A stretch of 64,000 nt of DNA from Nitrobacteraceae bacterium AZCC 1564 (GTDB taxonomy: Bacteria; Pseudomonadota; Alphaproteobacteria; Rhizobiales; Xanthobacteraceae). A program made the translations under genes and the position numbers. Position 1 is the stretch's first letter. Every line of letters starts with the position of its first letter. The DNA lies in the NCBI GenBank assembly GCA_036924835.1, contig JBAGRR010000001.1:620001-684000 (forward strand), in the 5' to 3' direction. Positions 18,771 through 27,928 of the stretch are shown piece by piece. The notes beneath the pieces were generated by a model, which did no database searches, had not been told where the DNA came from, and saw only the letters and a program-made list of their open reading frames with translations.

Positions 18771-19877
18771 ATGAAAACTTTTGCGTGGCAAGCCTGCTCG
18801 AGCCTGCCGAAGTCGCCATTTGCGGTCGCGACAGCAGCGTCGATTGCCGTGCTCATCGGAGCGTCCGATGCCCGCGCGCAGCTGGCACCACCAGTGCCAA
18901 TCCCGCTCGCCACCGACAACAACATCCAGTTTTCTGCAACCGCGGCTCAGTTCGATCTCAGCAGCAGCTTCTTGCAGCGCCTTAGCCGTCAGGCGACCTA
19001 CGGCTTCATCATGCGTGACAATTCCGGCGGCGGGGGAGCCTCGCAAAGCACCGCAGATCCGCTTTATCGGGTGTGGGGTGAGAGCTATGGCCTGACATCC
19101 CGAACGGATCCGCAAGGCACTTTCGTCGGCGACCGCCGCACGACATTTGGCGGCGTGGGCGGCATTGGTGCAACGATCGCACCGGGGCTGAATGTCGGAT
19201 TTTCAGTCGACCAGAGCCGCACCAGCATCGACGTGCCACTCGCATTCCAAAGCGCGACCCTCGACATGACGCAGCTCGGCATCAACGCGGCTTATAACAA
19301 CGGCCCGTGGACTGTGGCGATCGCTGCCGTACATGGATTTGCGCAGATCGACGCGCGACGGGCAACGATCCTCGGCGCAGCTATCGCCAACTATGGTGGC
19401 AAGGTCGATGGTGTGCTCGGTGAGCTGAACTACACGTTCTCATTCGGTCAAAGCAGGATCGTGCCTAAAGTGGCTCTCGAATATGTTTCGGCAGTCACTG
19501 ACGGGTTTAAGGAAACCGGCGGCATCCATCCGACGATCGTCAGCGAAGCCAATGGCGAGCGAGCTCGTGTGTTAGTTGGTGCCGAGGTCGGTCACTACTG
19601 GATCATCGATCAGCAGGCCATTGATGTGTCGGCCTATGGCAAATTCGTCGACAACTTCTCTCAGAACATCGGTGCGGTGCAGGTCGGCTTGTCCCTGCCC
19701 GGCGCCCACACCATCAATGTCCAGGGCATTCAGGAAAGCATGTACGGCACGGACGCCGGAGCAGCGATATCATATATCCTGAGCAACACTGCGCGGCTGT
19801 ATGCCAATTACGACGGCAAATTCCGCGATGGCTTTACATCCCATCAGGGCACGGTTGGCGTCGAACTGAAGTGGTGA
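18771..19877 (+). CDS. Outer-membrane beta-barrel (autotransporter-type domain, no passenger)
   Basis: 368 residues. A long signal peptide (about 1-36, basic start, hydrophobic VATAASIAVLIGASDARA, cut before QLAPP) is followed by about 50 polar residues and then a barrel. The barrel starts near PLYRVWGESYG and has alternating strands (GVGGIGATIAPGLNVGFSVD, VDGVLGELNYTFSFGQ, YANYDGKFRDGF). It ends in VGVELKW, the aromatic C-terminus recognised by the BAM machinery. This matches the autotransporter beta-domain family, but no long passenger is present, so it may be a stand-alone porin-like protein. A hairpin with short T-run lies just before the ATG. Confidence 0.78.
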   Translation: MKTFAWQACSSLPKSPFAVATAASIAVLIGASDARAQLAPPVPIPLATDNNIQFSATAAQFDLSSSFLQRLSRQATYGFIMRDNSGGGGASQSTADPLYRVWGESYGLTSRTDPQGTFVGDRRTTFGGVGGIGATIAPGLNVGFSVDQSRTSIDVPLAFQSATLDMTQLGINAAYNNGPWTVAIAAVHGFAQIDARRATILGAAIANYGGKVDGVLGELNYTFSFGQSRIVPKVALEYVSAVTDGFKETGGIHPTIVSEANGERARVLVGAEVGHYWIIDQQAIDVSAYGKFVDNFSQNIGAVQVGLSLPGAHTINVQGIQESMYGTDAGAAISYILSNTARLYANYDGKFRDGFTSHQGTVGVELKW

Positions 19878-19906
19878 TCTGCCGGTCGCAATAACGGCCG
19901 GCAGAT
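19877..19906. terminator. Hairpin between convergent genes
   Basis: Perfect 9-bp stem ATCTGCCGG / CCGGCAGAT with a 12-nt loop, directly after the barrel gene stop and 10 bp before the end of the terC-like gene. There is no long T-run, so termination strength is uncertain; it could serve both strands. Confidence 0.55.
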
Positions 19907-19916
19907 TATATTGGGA

Positions 19917-20762
19917 TCAAGCTGTCACCGGAACTTCGGCTTGCTCCAACTCGTGGAGTTTGCGGCGGCGCCAGATCGACCCCACCGTCAATACAATCGC
20001 AACACCCAGCAGCGCGACGACGATTTCGCCGACCTCGCCGTCGAAGTGTAGATGCTTCGCAAAGCCCAGCAGTGTCGAACTTGTATCGACATCGAGGACA
20101 ATATGCCCGTCGAGCACGCGATGCAGCCATGGCGCCACCGCCGGATCGGTCGCAATAACCTCGCCGGCAATCCAGCCGAGCAAAGCCGCGCCGAGCCAAA
20201 TCAACGCCGGAACGCGGTCGAGCAGAGCCATGATCAGCGCCGCGCCTGCCACGATCATCGGAATACTGATTGCCAGACCGAGCATCATCAGCACGATGCT
20301 GCCATTCGCCGCCGCAGCGACCGCGATGACGTTGTCGAGGCTCATGATAATGTCGGCGATCGCGACAATACGCACTGCCGCCCACAGATGGGCCGCAGCC
20401 TGCACGCCGTCCTCGTCTTCTTTTTCCGGCACAAGCAGTTTCGCCGCGATCAGCAACAGCGCTAATCCGCCAATCAGCTTGAGATAGGGCAGCGACATCA
20501 GCGTCGCGACGATACCGGTGAAGATGACGCGGAGCAGAACCGCGACACCCGCACCGAGCACCATGCCCCAAACGCGCTGCTTCGGCTGAAGCCCGCGGCA
20601 GGCCAACGCGATAACGAGCGCGTTGTCGCCGGACAGGAGGACGTTGATCCAAATGATCTTCGTCAGAGCGACCCAGAACTGGGGATGCTGAATTTCGTTC
20701 TGAAATTGCGTGAACAATCCGCCAATCGTAGCGGGATCGAATATCTGCGTCACCCAGTTCAC
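19917..20762 (-). CDS. TerC-family integral membrane protein (YjbE type)
   Basis: 281 residues from GTG 20762 (an ATG two bases earlier is out of frame), with a G-rich ribosome-binding stretch upstream. Seven or so membrane helices carry the family's acidic metal-site motifs: INVLLSGDNALVIALA in an early helix and IIMSLDNVIAVAAAA midway. TerC/Alx/YjbE proteins are linked to export of manganese or related metals and to loading of secreted metalloproteins. Which metal this one handles is not decidable. No yybP-ykoY riboswitch was recognised in its 37-bp upstream gap. ndk lies upstream on the same strand. Confidence 0.85.
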   Translation of the reverse strand: MNWVTQIFDPATIGGLFTQFQNEIQHPQFWVALTKIIWINVLLSGDNALVIALACRGLQPKQRVWGMVLGAGVAVLLRVIFTGIVATLMSLPYLKLIGGLALLLIAAKLLVPEKEDEDGVQAAAHLWAAVRIVAIADIIMSLDNVIAVAAAANGSIVLMMLGLAISIPMIVAGAALIMALLDRVPALIWLGAALLGWIAGEVIATDPAVAPWLHRVLDGHIVLDVDTSSTLLGFAKHLHFDGEVGEIVVALLGVAIVLTVGSIWRRRKLHELEQAEVPVTA

Positions 20763-20798
20763 ATCAAAGGCCCCCCGCCCCCGTTAGAACAGTTGAAA

Positions 20799-21221
20799 TT
20801 AGCCGACGATCTCGTTGCCCGAGAAAAATTGGGCGATTTCGACGACAGCGGTTTCCGGTGCGTCCGAACCGTGCACCGAGTTTTCACCAATCGACTTTGC
20901 GTGCGCCTTGCGGATCGTGCCGTCGGCGGCCTTAGACGGGTCCGTTGCGCCCATGACGTCACGATACTTGAGAATTGCGTTCTCGCCTTCAAGGACCTGA
21001 ACCACGACCGGGCCCGAAATCATGAAATCGACCAGCTCACCGAAAAACGGACGGGCCTTGTGCACAGCATAAAACGTTTCAGCCTGTGCGCGGGTCATCA
21101 GAATACGCTTCTGGGCAACGATACGAAGCCCAGCCTTCTCGATAATGGCGTTCACAGCGCCTGTGAGATTGCGCGCGGTCGCGTCGGGTTTGATGATCGA
21201 AAAAGTGCGCTCAATCGCCAT
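20799..21221 (-). CDS. ndk: Nucleoside diphosphate kinase
   Basis: 140 residues, the standard length. It begins [13 protein letters not shown], and the phosphorylated His is H117 in [10 protein letters not shown], the family signature. [11 protein letters not shown] and [13 protein letters not shown] are nucleotide- and oligomer-contact regions. It transfers phosphate between nucleoside triphosphates and diphosphates to balance NTP pools. It precedes the terC-like gene by 36 bp on the same strand, probably sharing transcription. Confidence 0.97.
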   Translation of the reverse strand: MAIERTFSIIKPDATARNLTGAVNAIIEKAGLRIVAQKRILMTRAQAETFYAVHKARPFFGELVDFMISGPVVVQVLEGENAILKYRDVMGATDPSKAADGTIRKAHAKSIGENSVHGSDAPETAVVEIAQFFSGNEIVG

Positions 21222-21492
21222 GATCTTGTCCTTGGAACTGCAGTTTTAGGAAGGTGGCCGCGCTTATAACGGCGGGTTTCATGAACGGCAAGCAGCTACC
21301 ACCCTGCCCGACATGGCAGATCGAACAACTGTCACAAACCATAAAGGGCCCCCCACCGTCGTACCAGCAGCCTTACCTGCGACAAGTTGGCATCCGGTGC
21401 CGGTGAACCAGGTCACAAGGAGCAACGACCCATTTGCATCGAGGCCATTGCCTCTCACCGGCGCGATCGGCGCCATACCGAAGGAGACCTCC

Positions 21493-21732
21493 ATGCGTAA
21501 ACTTGCTATCGGCTTCGCAGCTGCTGTTGCCCTCTCCGCCGCCGCACTTCTTCCAACAGCGGCGTCGGCCGGTCCCAAGGGCTGGCATCACCATCACCAT
21601 CATGGCGTTCACGGTCACTGGTTTGGCGGCCCACGTCTCATCGTCAGCGGCGGCTACACCGGCTGCTATGTGAAGCGTCTCGTGCAAACTCGTTACGGCC
21701 TGCGCTATCGGGTTGTGAACGTCTGCTACTGA
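21493..21732 (+). CDS. Small secreted His-rich protein
   Basis: 79 residues from ATG 21493, with AAGGAG eight bases upstream that decides this start over open sequence further 5'. A signal peptide (MRKLAIGFAAAVALSAAALL, cut after PTAASA) leaves a mature peptide of about 53 residues: GPKGWHHHHHHGVHGHWFGG then two Cys in the C-terminal half (GGYTGCYVKRLVQ and VNVCY). Natural His clusters of this kind may bind Ni, Cu or Zn in the periplasm. Similar short signal-peptide proteins ending in a Cys-Tyr are common in this group without known function. It is followed by a strong terminator. Confidence 0.75.
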   Translation: MRKLAIGFAAAVALSAAALLPTAASAGPKGWHHHHHHGVHGHWFGGPRLIVSGGYTGCYVKRLVQTRYGLRYRVVNVCY

Positions 21733-21771
21733 TCCATCGCATCAGTTCTCCAAGCACACTCCCCAACTCCT

Positions 21772-21801
21772 AACCCGGCCGCGCCACGGCCGGGTTTTTT
21801 T
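21772..21801 (+). terminator. Intrinsic terminator
   Basis: Perfect 10-bp stem AACCCGGCCG / CGGCCGGGTT with a 5-nt loop and seven T at 21795-21801, 40 bp after the stop of the small His-rich protein. Confidence 0.92.
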
Positions 21802-21954
21802 GCGCCTCTTGACACCCCCGCAGGTTCCCGGTTCCCCAAAGTTTAAATTTTTACCGATTGGTCACCATGCTTGGGAAAAGCGCCGAACCATTCGGCTGAA
21901 CAAGGCTTGGTCAGGTGTAATTTGACTCGACGTTGAAACAAATGGGAATGGATC

Positions 21955-22164
21955 ATGCCACATCGCAGCGTTCCTGATGTTCAGATCGACCATATCCACG
22001 CCGATGCTGTTTGTCGGGGTATCGGCGAGCGGCTCCGCGAAACGTTGAGCATGCAAACCCAGGATATGTCGCAGCGCCTGAGGGCGCTGATCGAACGTCT
22101 TCCGGAGTTGGATAGCGGGCAAACGCCGTCGATCGTTCCAAAGATAGATGACGTCACGCACTGA
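21955..22164 (+). CDS. Small conserved hypothetical protein
   Basis: 69 residues, MPHRSVPDVQIDHIHADAVC onwards, then an amphipathic helical stretch (RLRETLSMQTQDMSQRLRAL). A GGAATGGATC sequence precedes the ATG. No signal peptide or membrane segment. It lies 54 bp before the ABC-F gene on the same strand and may share its transcript. I think small proteins of this type occur upstream of this gene in related genomes, but I cannot name a family. Codon composition fits the neighbours. Confidence 0.65.
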   Translation: MPHRSVPDVQIDHIHADAVCRGIGERLRETLSMQTQDMSQRLRALIERLPELDSGQTPSIVPKIDDVTH

Positions 22165-22218
22165 AGCTGGCGCGATAAAGCGGTTGCGTTCGGCGGGCCG
22201 TTTCGTAAAAGCCCGCCC

Positions 22219-24081
22219 ATGCTCTCCATCAACGACATTTCCATCCGGATCGCTGGACGCCTGCTGATCGAAAATAGCACGGTGCAAATCGCTCCGGGAG
22301 CCCGCGTTGGGTTCGTCGGCCGCAACGGCGTCGGCAAATCCACCCTGTTTCACGCCATCCGAGGCGAATTGCCCACCGAGACGGGTTCGATTTCACTTCC
22401 GCCTCGCTGGCGGGTGGGCAGCCTTGCGCAGGAAGCCCCTGACGGACCGGAAAGCCTTATCGAGGTCGTCCTCAAGGCCGACCTGGAGCGTGATGCCCTT
22501 CTACGGGAGGCTGATAGCGCAACCGATCCTGAGCGCATCGCCGAAATCCAGACGCGTCTCGTCGACATCAACGCACATTCAGCGCCCGCCCGAGCCGCGG
22601 CAATTCTTAGTGGCCTTGGCTTTTCCACAGCCGACCAGGCCCGAGCATGCCAGGAGTTCTCCGGTGGCTGGAGGATGCGCGTGGCATTGGCCGCAACCCT
22701 GTTCGCCGCGCCGGATCTGCTGCTTCTCGACGAGCCGACCAACTATCTCGATCTCGAAGGCACACTTTGGCTCGAGGACCATCTCGCGAACTATCCGCGA
22801 ACCGTCATTGTCATCAGCCACGACCGCGATTTGCTCGACACCTCCGTCGATCAAATCTTGCATCTCGATCGCGGCAAGCTGACCCTATACAAGGGAACGT
22901 ATTCGTCGTTCGAAGAGCAACGCGCAGCGCGTGAAATGCTCGATGCAAAGCACGCGAAGCGGCAGCAGGAAGAACGCAAACGGCTTCAGGATTTTGTTGA
23001 TCGCTTCAAGGCCAAGGCGTCGAAAGCACGCCAGGCGCAGTCTCGCGTGAAGATGCTCGAGAAGATGAAGCCGGTGACGGCCCTGGTGACGCAGGACGTG
23101 CGCGAGATCACCTTTCCAGCGCCGGAAAAGACGCTGTCCCCTCCGATCATCGCTGTTGATGGTGTTTCGGTGGGATACGATCCTGCCAAAGCCGTGCTTA
23201 ATCGCGTCACGCTGCGAATTGACAACGACGATCGCATCGCTTTGCTCGGCTCCAACGGCAACGGCAAATCGACCCTGGTCAAACTTCTTGCAGGAAAACT
23301 GCAGCCGTACTCCGGCAAGATCGTGCGAGCCGACAAGCTATCGATCGGATACTTCGCGCAGCATCAGACTGACGAACTGGATCTCGAAGGCTCACCCTAC
23401 GATCATCTTCGCAGATTGATGCCTGACGCCCCCGAAACCAAGGTACGGGCCCGTGTCGGCGCCATCGGCTTCTCCGGAAAGGCAGGCGATACGACGGTCA
23501 AATCACTGTCTGGAGGCGAAAAGGCACGCTTATTGCTCGGCCTCGCAACATTCCAGGCACCGAACATGATCATTCTCGACGAACCGACCAACCATCTCGA
23601 CATCGATAGCCGCGCGGCACTGGCGGAAGCGATCAATGAATATCCAGGCGCCGTCATCATGGTCTCGCATGATCGCTATTTGATCGAAGCGTGCGCAGAT
23701 CGATTGTGGGTGGTCGCGGATCGCACGGTCACGCCTTACGATGGCGATCTCGACGATTATCGCCGTTCGATTTTGACGACGCGCAGCATGAAGGCGCCGG
23801 CGCGTGACAACGGCAGCAATGGCCGCGAAAAACCCCAGCGGACACGTGAAAAGCGCGCGCCCTTGAAGCAACGTATCGCAAACGCCGAAGCCGAAATGGC
23901 GCGGATCAGCGAGATCATCAGTAAGATCGATGTGGCTCTCGCGCTGCCCGATCTATTCAAGCGCGATCCAAAGCAAGCGGCCCAATTAACCAAAGCCCGC
24001 GCCAGTGCCGCCGAGGCCCTGCAACGCGCCGAAGATGAATGGTTGGAAGCCAGTGCAGCTTCCGATGAAACCGCGAGCTGA
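22219..24081 (+). CDS. ABC-F family ATPase (YheS/Uup-like)
   Basis: 620 residues with two ABC modules and no membrane segment. The first has Walker A GRNGVGKST (about residue 35), signature FSGGWRMRVALA and Walker B LLLLDEPTN. The second has GSNGNGKST, LSGGEKARLLLGL and MIILDEPTNHLDI. Between them is the charged linker helix pair (KRQQEERKRLQDFVDRFKAK) of ABC-F proteins. A C-terminal basic/coiled-coil extension (about 540-620) resembles that of Uup/YheS. ABC-F proteins act on ribosomes, easing stalled or problematic translation; the exact subfamily is uncertain. Confidence 0.92.
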   Translation: MLSINDISIRIAGRLLIENSTVQIAPGARVGFVGRNGVGKSTLFHAIRGELPTETGSISLPPRWRVGSLAQEAPDGPESLIEVVLKADLERDALLREADSATDPERIAEIQTRLVDINAHSAPARAAAILSGLGFSTADQARACQEFSGGWRMRVALAATLFAAPDLLLLDEPTNYLDLEGTLWLEDHLANYPRTVIVISHDRDLLDTSVDQILHLDRGKLTLYKGTYSSFEEQRAAREMLDAKHAKRQQEERKRLQDFVDRFKAKASKARQAQSRVKMLEKMKPVTALVTQDVREITFPAPEKTLSPPIIAVDGVSVGYDPAKAVLNRVTLRIDNDDRIALLGSNGNGKSTLVKLLAGKLQPYSGKIVRADKLSIGYFAQHQTDELDLEGSPYDHLRRLMPDAPETKVRARVGAIGFSGKAGDTTVKSLSGGEKARLLLGLATFQAPNMIILDEPTNHLDIDSRAALAEAINEYPGAVIMVSHDRYLIEACADRLWVVADRTVTPYDGDLDDYRRSILTTRSMKAPARDNGSNGREKPQRTREKRAPLKQRIANAEAEMARISEIISKIDVALALPDLFKRDPKQAAQLTKARASAAEALQRAEDEWLEASAASDETAS

Positions 24082-24101
24082 CGTAGCGGAATAAGTTCCG
24101 T

Positions 24102-24647
24102 TCAGGAGCGCTTCTTTTTGGCTGAACGCGCGGGCTTTTCAGGTGCGGGCACATCGACCCGCTCTATGCTCGTCAAGCGACCCGACGTGAAACTGTAAGC
24201 TCCAGGCCGGGGACCATGCATCCACGTAATGTGCACGAGACGCTCGCCACGTTCGTTGGTCGACAAGTTCACATTGTCCGGCGCCACGCCAATCGCACGC
24301 GCGACGTCACATTCGGTATGTCCAAGCGCAACAGGTGCCGTCGCCGGAACCTGTGCTTCACTCGACGCATTCGCGTCGGTAGGCGCGCTGGGCGCGGGCA
24401 TCCCGGGACATGCCCCATCGGAACTGATGAAGTCGTTCGGCGTCACTTCCTTTGTGACACTCAATGGCGGCGTTTCAATCGTCGAGGCGTTTTTGAACAT
24501 GCGGCCAGGACGCGCAAACCATTCCTGATCCTTCAAGGAGAAGTCAGATATGCTTCCGCAGCCAGCAACCACCGGGGCCACTGCAAGCAAGACCACGAAT
24601 TGCTTCCCATGAATGCCTTTACGCCAAGCGTTCAAGTTCGTTCTCAC
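24102..24647 (-). CDS. Hypothetical lipoprotein
   Basis: I choose the GTG at 24647 (181 residues, (V)RTNLNAWRKGIHGKQFVV), with GGAG six bases upstream. A longer reading would begin inside the repeat element at 24662. A lipoprotein signal ends at VVAGC (about residue 30), followed by SISDFSLKDQEWFARPGRMF. The C-terminal half holds LGHTECDVARAIGVAPDNVN and a strand-rich tail, like small outer-membrane lipoproteins of this family of bacteria. The end is basic (KPARSAKKKRS). No function can be given. The hairpin twin begins 15 bp upstream of the start, so its promoter is within or beyond the repeats. Confidence 0.75.
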   Translation of the reverse strand: MRTNLNAWRKGIHGKQFVVLLAVAPVVAGCGSISDFSLKDQEWFARPGRMFKNASTIETPPLSVTKEVTPNDFISSDGACPGMPAPSAPTDANASSEAQVPATAPVALGHTECDVARAIGVAPDNVNLSTNERGERLVHITWMHGPRPGAYSFTSGRLTSIERVDVPAPEKPARSAKKKRS

Positions 24648-24661
24648 ATCAACTCCAGCGC

Positions 24662-24828
24662 CTAGTGTTCCGGTTCTGACATTCGTATCAACTCGCAGCA
24701 GGCACTTTACGAATGTCAGAACCAAAGGAACACTAGCAAATACACAACTCTAGTGTGGCTTTTGGCTCTGACGTTCCTTCGAAGAGTGCGCAGCAAAACT
24801 GAAAGGAACGTCAGAGCCGCCACACTAA
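24662..24828. repeat. Twin palindromic element, type F-H
   Basis: First hairpin 24662-24736: CTAGTGTTCCGGTTCTGACA left, TACGAATGTCAGAACC right, bulge on the right arm. Spacer CAAATACACAA. Second hairpin 24750-24828: left CTAGTGTGGCTTTTGGCTCT, right GGAACGTCAGAGCC, bulge TTTT on the left arm. It is just upstream of the lipoprotein start. The remaining 24829-25035 is AT-rich with no gene seen. Confidence 0.88.
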
Positions 24829-25035
24829 GATGCGCTTTTACCACTTCAACGTCGGGAAATACCCCTAAGGAAAGTGTCCTCAACAATCATTTCCGCACAT
24901 TCCGCGATCAACACGGAACATTGTCCCTAAAAACCTTCAACAAAGGCCTTAGCACCATCTCTTTGCGGCACCAAGGTGGCTAGCCGTAAGATTGATCAAT
25001 GAAAAACAGCGATCATCATTAACGGCGCGAACGCC

Positions 25036-25202
25036 CTAGTGTGGTGGTTCAGAAGTTCGCTCGATTTTTCCTGCGAGTCCTTCCAGCGAACTTCTGAACC
25101 TGAACCACACTAGAGTCATGGATTTACTAGTGTCCTCTCGAATCCAAAGTCAGCTACGAAGCGCGCTGCACGATGAGGCGGACTTTGGATTCGGGACACT
25201 AG
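25036..25202. repeat. Twin palindromic element, type A-B
   Basis: A hairpin 25036-25113, spacer of 13 nt (AGTCATGGATTTA), B hairpin 25127-25202. Same subtypes and order as at 5081. It ends 2 bp before the holC stop codon on the opposite strand and so covers the 3' end of the holC transcript. Confidence 0.92.
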
Positions 25203-25204
25203 CA

Positions 25205-25660
25205 TCAATCACGCCGCTGCCATCTGCCGCGCTCGTCGGTCTGCCAATAGGTGCGCTCGAATCCCCGGGATTTGCTTTCCGTCCAGGCTGTCCGAGCCGC
25301 GTTCAAAGCTTCGTCGTCCTCGCCGTTAAAGACCAGGACGACCCTGTCATATGTTGCACAATCCCCGGGCAGACCAGCAGTATCGACGACGAACCGGACG
25401 TTGGCTTTGTTTGGATTTGCTTCATCCATTACCAGCACGACCGGCTGATCTGCCGCATCACTATCTCTCCATGTGCCGTGCGGCAGGAAGGAGTCATCGC
25501 GGTAAGTCCACAGATGCGCGTCAAGCGCTTCTGCACGCTCCTCGGAACCGGTTTGGACGGCAACGCGCCAGCCACGCTCAAGGGACTTCTCAAGCAGCGG
25601 CGGAAGCACTTTCTCGAGGGTCGTATCCTGGAGATGATAGAACAAAACTTCCGTCATCAC
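25205..25660 (-). CDS. holC: DNA polymerase III chi subunit
   Basis: 151 residues. MTEVLFYHLQDTTLEKVLPP, RVAVQTGSEERAEALDAHLW and FLPHGTW are the conserved blocks of HolC. A central acidic segment leads to a C-terminal region with VVLVFNG. Chi links the clamp-loader (through psi, or directly) to single-stranded DNA binding protein during lagging-strand synthesis. It lies downstream of pepA on the same strand, the classical pepA-holC order. Here the two are split by a 330-bp four-hairpin repeat cluster, which must be read through or supplies separate expression. Confidence 0.92.
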   Translation of the reverse strand: MMTEVLFYHLQDTTLEKVLPPLLEKSLERGWRVAVQTGSEERAEALDAHLWTYRDDSFLPHGTWRDSDAADQPVVLVMDEANPNKANVRFVVDTAGLPGDCATYDRVVLVFNGEDDEALNAARTAWTESKSRGFERTYWQTDERGRWQRRD

Positions 25661-25676
25661 TCCGATCCATTGTCAT

Positions 25677-26005
25677 CCGGTGTCCCGAATCCAAAGTTCG
25701 CCGCATGGTGCAGCACGCTCCGTAGCGAACTGTGGATTCGACAGGACACTAATGTCCCGATTCCGAAGTTCGCACGGGCTTGCGGCTTGCTCGGATGCGA
25801 ACTTTGGAATCAAAGCGACATTAGCAAGCTTATGATTCTAGTGCCGCTTTTGGATTTGAAGTTCTTCATCGAACTTGCGGCTTCACTCGGAAGAACTTCA
25901 ATCCGCGGCACTCGTAAATTTATGATTCTAGTGTGGTTTAGCTTCAGAAATTCGCTGGAAGGACTCGCGGGAAAACTGGAGCGAACTTCTGAACCACCAC
26001 ACCAG
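25677..26005. repeat. Four-hairpin composite (B-B'-C-A order)
   Basis: Hairpins 25677-25752 (B, inverted), 25749-25824 (B', inverted, sharing CTAA with the first), 25838-25914 (C, inverted) and 25928-26005 (A, inverted). The spacers CAAGCTTATGATT and TAAATTTATGATT separate the last three. The composite is the exact reverse order and orientation of the cluster at 54718-55047. It fills the gap between pepA and holC (25661-26068). Confidence 0.9.
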
Positions 26006-26068
26006 ACAGGCCGGGCGGAGCACAAGACTCCGCCCACTCGGTCGCTGAGGCCTCCCTCGAAAACGGCT

Positions 26069-27574
26069 TTAGCGCTTCGCTTCGTAATGATCAGCCACCA
26101 GCCGGTCTAACAGACGTACGCCGAAGCCAGATCCCCAGCTCCGGTTCAGATCGGATGCCGGCACACCCATCGCCGTCCCGGCGATATCGAGGTGAGCCCA
26201 TGGCGTGTCGTCGACAAAGCGTTGCAGGAATTGCGCCGCCGTAATCGAGCCGCCGTTGCGGGTGCCGGTGTTCTTCATATCGGCGAACTGGGAATCAATC
26301 TGCTTGTCATATTCGGGGCCGAGGGGCATGCGCCACACGCGTTCACCCGTCTCCTGCCCCGCTGCATACAAACGTTCAGCCAGCTTGTCGTCATTCGAGA
26401 ACATGCCAGCGTGGTCTGTTCCCAAAGCAACCATGATGGCGCCGGTCAGCGTCGCCAGGTCGACCATGAATTTCGGCTTGAACTTTTTGGCAACGTACCA
26501 GAGCACATCGGCCAGTACGAGGCGCCCTTCCGCATCGGTGTTGATGATCTCGATCGTCTGCCCCGACATAGATGTCACGATATCGCCCGGCCGTTGCGCT
26601 TTGCCGTCAGGCATGTTCTCGACGAGCCCGATCGCCCCAATCACATTGACTTTTGCCTTGCGGGCCGCGAGTGCATGCATCAACCCGACCACACATGCAG
26701 CTCCCCCCATGTCGCCTTTCATGTCCTCCATGCTGGCGGACGGCTTGATGGAAATGCCCCCGGTATCGAAGCAAACACCCTTGCCAACAAAGGCAATTGG
26801 CTGTTCACCCGCCTTGCCCCCATTCCAGCGCATGATGACGGTGCGGCCATCATGTGCGGAACCCTGCGATACCCCCAGCAGCGCGCCCATTTTCAACTGG
26901 GTCATCGCTTTCACATCGAGAATCTGAACGCCGACTCCGATCTTACGCAACTGACTCGCGCGTCGGGCAAACTCTGCTGGAAACAGGACGTTTGGCGGCT
27001 CGTTCACCAGGTCGCGGGCGATCAACACGCCGTCCACCACGGCACTGTCCGGGGCAAAGGCCTTACGCGCAGCCGCGACGTCCGCAACCGCAATCGAGAA
27101 CTGCACCCGCAGTGGGGCGTTGTCGCCGTCCTTCTTCTTCGTCTTGTAGCGATCGAATCGATAAGCGCGCAGGCGAATACCGGCGGCCACTCCAGCGGCC
27201 TGTGACGGCTTTAACGCGCCGGCCGGCGTTTCGGCCACAACTGTGACGGCCTCGGTGCCTGCTTGAACCTTGGCCGCGATCTTGCCGCCAAATTTGATGA
27301 AATCGCTGTCCTTCAATGCGGTCAGTTTTCCGACGCCGACGACAATCAGACGGCCGACCTTGAGCCCCTCTGGTGCCAGGATATCCAGCACGCCCCCGCT
27401 TTTGCCCTTGAATTGATGAGCTGTAGCGGCGCGTTTCACTGCCGCACTGGCTGTTGTTCCAAGCACCTTCCCTGACGTAGCCCCAAACTTGAGCGCTTCA
27501 TCACAAAAGACCACCAAAACGCCGCGAGCGGCAGCAGAAAACGGAACGAAGCCGATCTTCACGGCGTCGGTCAT
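26069..27574 (-). CDS. pepA: Leucyl aminopeptidase (M17)
   Basis: 501 residues from ATG 27574, chosen because GGAGG stands 8 bases upstream; an ATG 15 bases earlier lacks this. The C-terminal catalytic domain has the M17 signature [12 protein letters not shown] with metal ligands, and the preceding [16 protein letters not shown] carries Lys and Asp ligands. It removes N-terminal residues from peptides with two metal ions as a hexamer. In other bacteria PepA also binds DNA in site-specific recombination, but that is not implied here. It is divergent from the lpt operon. Confidence 0.95.
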   Translation of the reverse strand: MTDAVKIGFVPFSAAARGVLVVFCDEALKFGATSGKVLGTTASAAVKRAATAHQFKGKSGGVLDILAPEGLKVGRLIVVGVGKLTALKDSDFIKFGGKIAAKVQAGTEAVTVVAETPAGALKPSQAAGVAAGIRLRAYRFDRYKTKKKDGDNAPLRVQFSIAVADVAAARKAFAPDSAVVDGVLIARDLVNEPPNVLFPAEFARRASQLRKIGVGVQILDVKAMTQLKMGALLGVSQGSAHDGRTVIMRWNGGKAGEQPIAFVGKGVCFDTGGISIKPSASMEDMKGDMGGAACVVGLMHALAARKAKVNVIGAIGLVENMPDGKAQRPGDIVTSMSGQTIEIINTDAEGRLVLADVLWYVAKKFKPKFMVDLATLTGAIMVALGTDHAGMFSNDDKLAERLYAAGQETGERVWRMPLGPEYDKQIDSQFADMKNTGTRNGGSITAAQFLQRFVDDTPWAHLDIAGTAMGVPASDLNRSWGSGFGVRLLDRLVADHYEAKR

Positions 27575-27928
27575 AAGCAAGTCCTCCAAATCATCGCGAC
27601 TTTCGCGGCAGAACCCCCAGAATCCGGGTCCAGATTACCGCACTATGACGCCTTCGCCCTCGCGCTGCAAAGCACGCCGCAATCGGACCATGTATGCCGA
27701 TCTTGCGGGCGGCTTCGGGTCATTAGCGCGTGGCTAGAAAGCCACGTCGAACGATTTATTAACCACGCTCAACAACCCGCCGCGGCGAAGCCATTTTGTT
27801 GACTAATCAAAGGGATGCTATGAACTAAGAATGTGCTTGGAAATGTTGTTCGTGCCCGTGGGGGATTTCTGCGGAAATCAGGGCGCGACCACCGATTCCG
27901 GTTTGGGATTTGGGGATATCGCTGCTTG

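Noticed and set aside
18567..19115. Minus-strand open frame opposite the barrel gene
   Set aside because: No ribosome site or family features; the opposite strand has a signal peptide and a full barrel.
19917..20798. Manganese (yybP-ykoY) riboswitch before the TerC-like gene
   Set aside because: The gap to ndk is only 36 bp and shows no such structure.
24753..24983. Small open frame across the second hairpin at 24750
   Set aside because: It starts inside a repeat element, has no ribosome site and no family character.
25118..26110. 330-codon plus-strand open frame opposite holC
   Set aside because: It runs antisense through holC and five hairpins; the composition is that of a shadow frame and holC is unmistakable.
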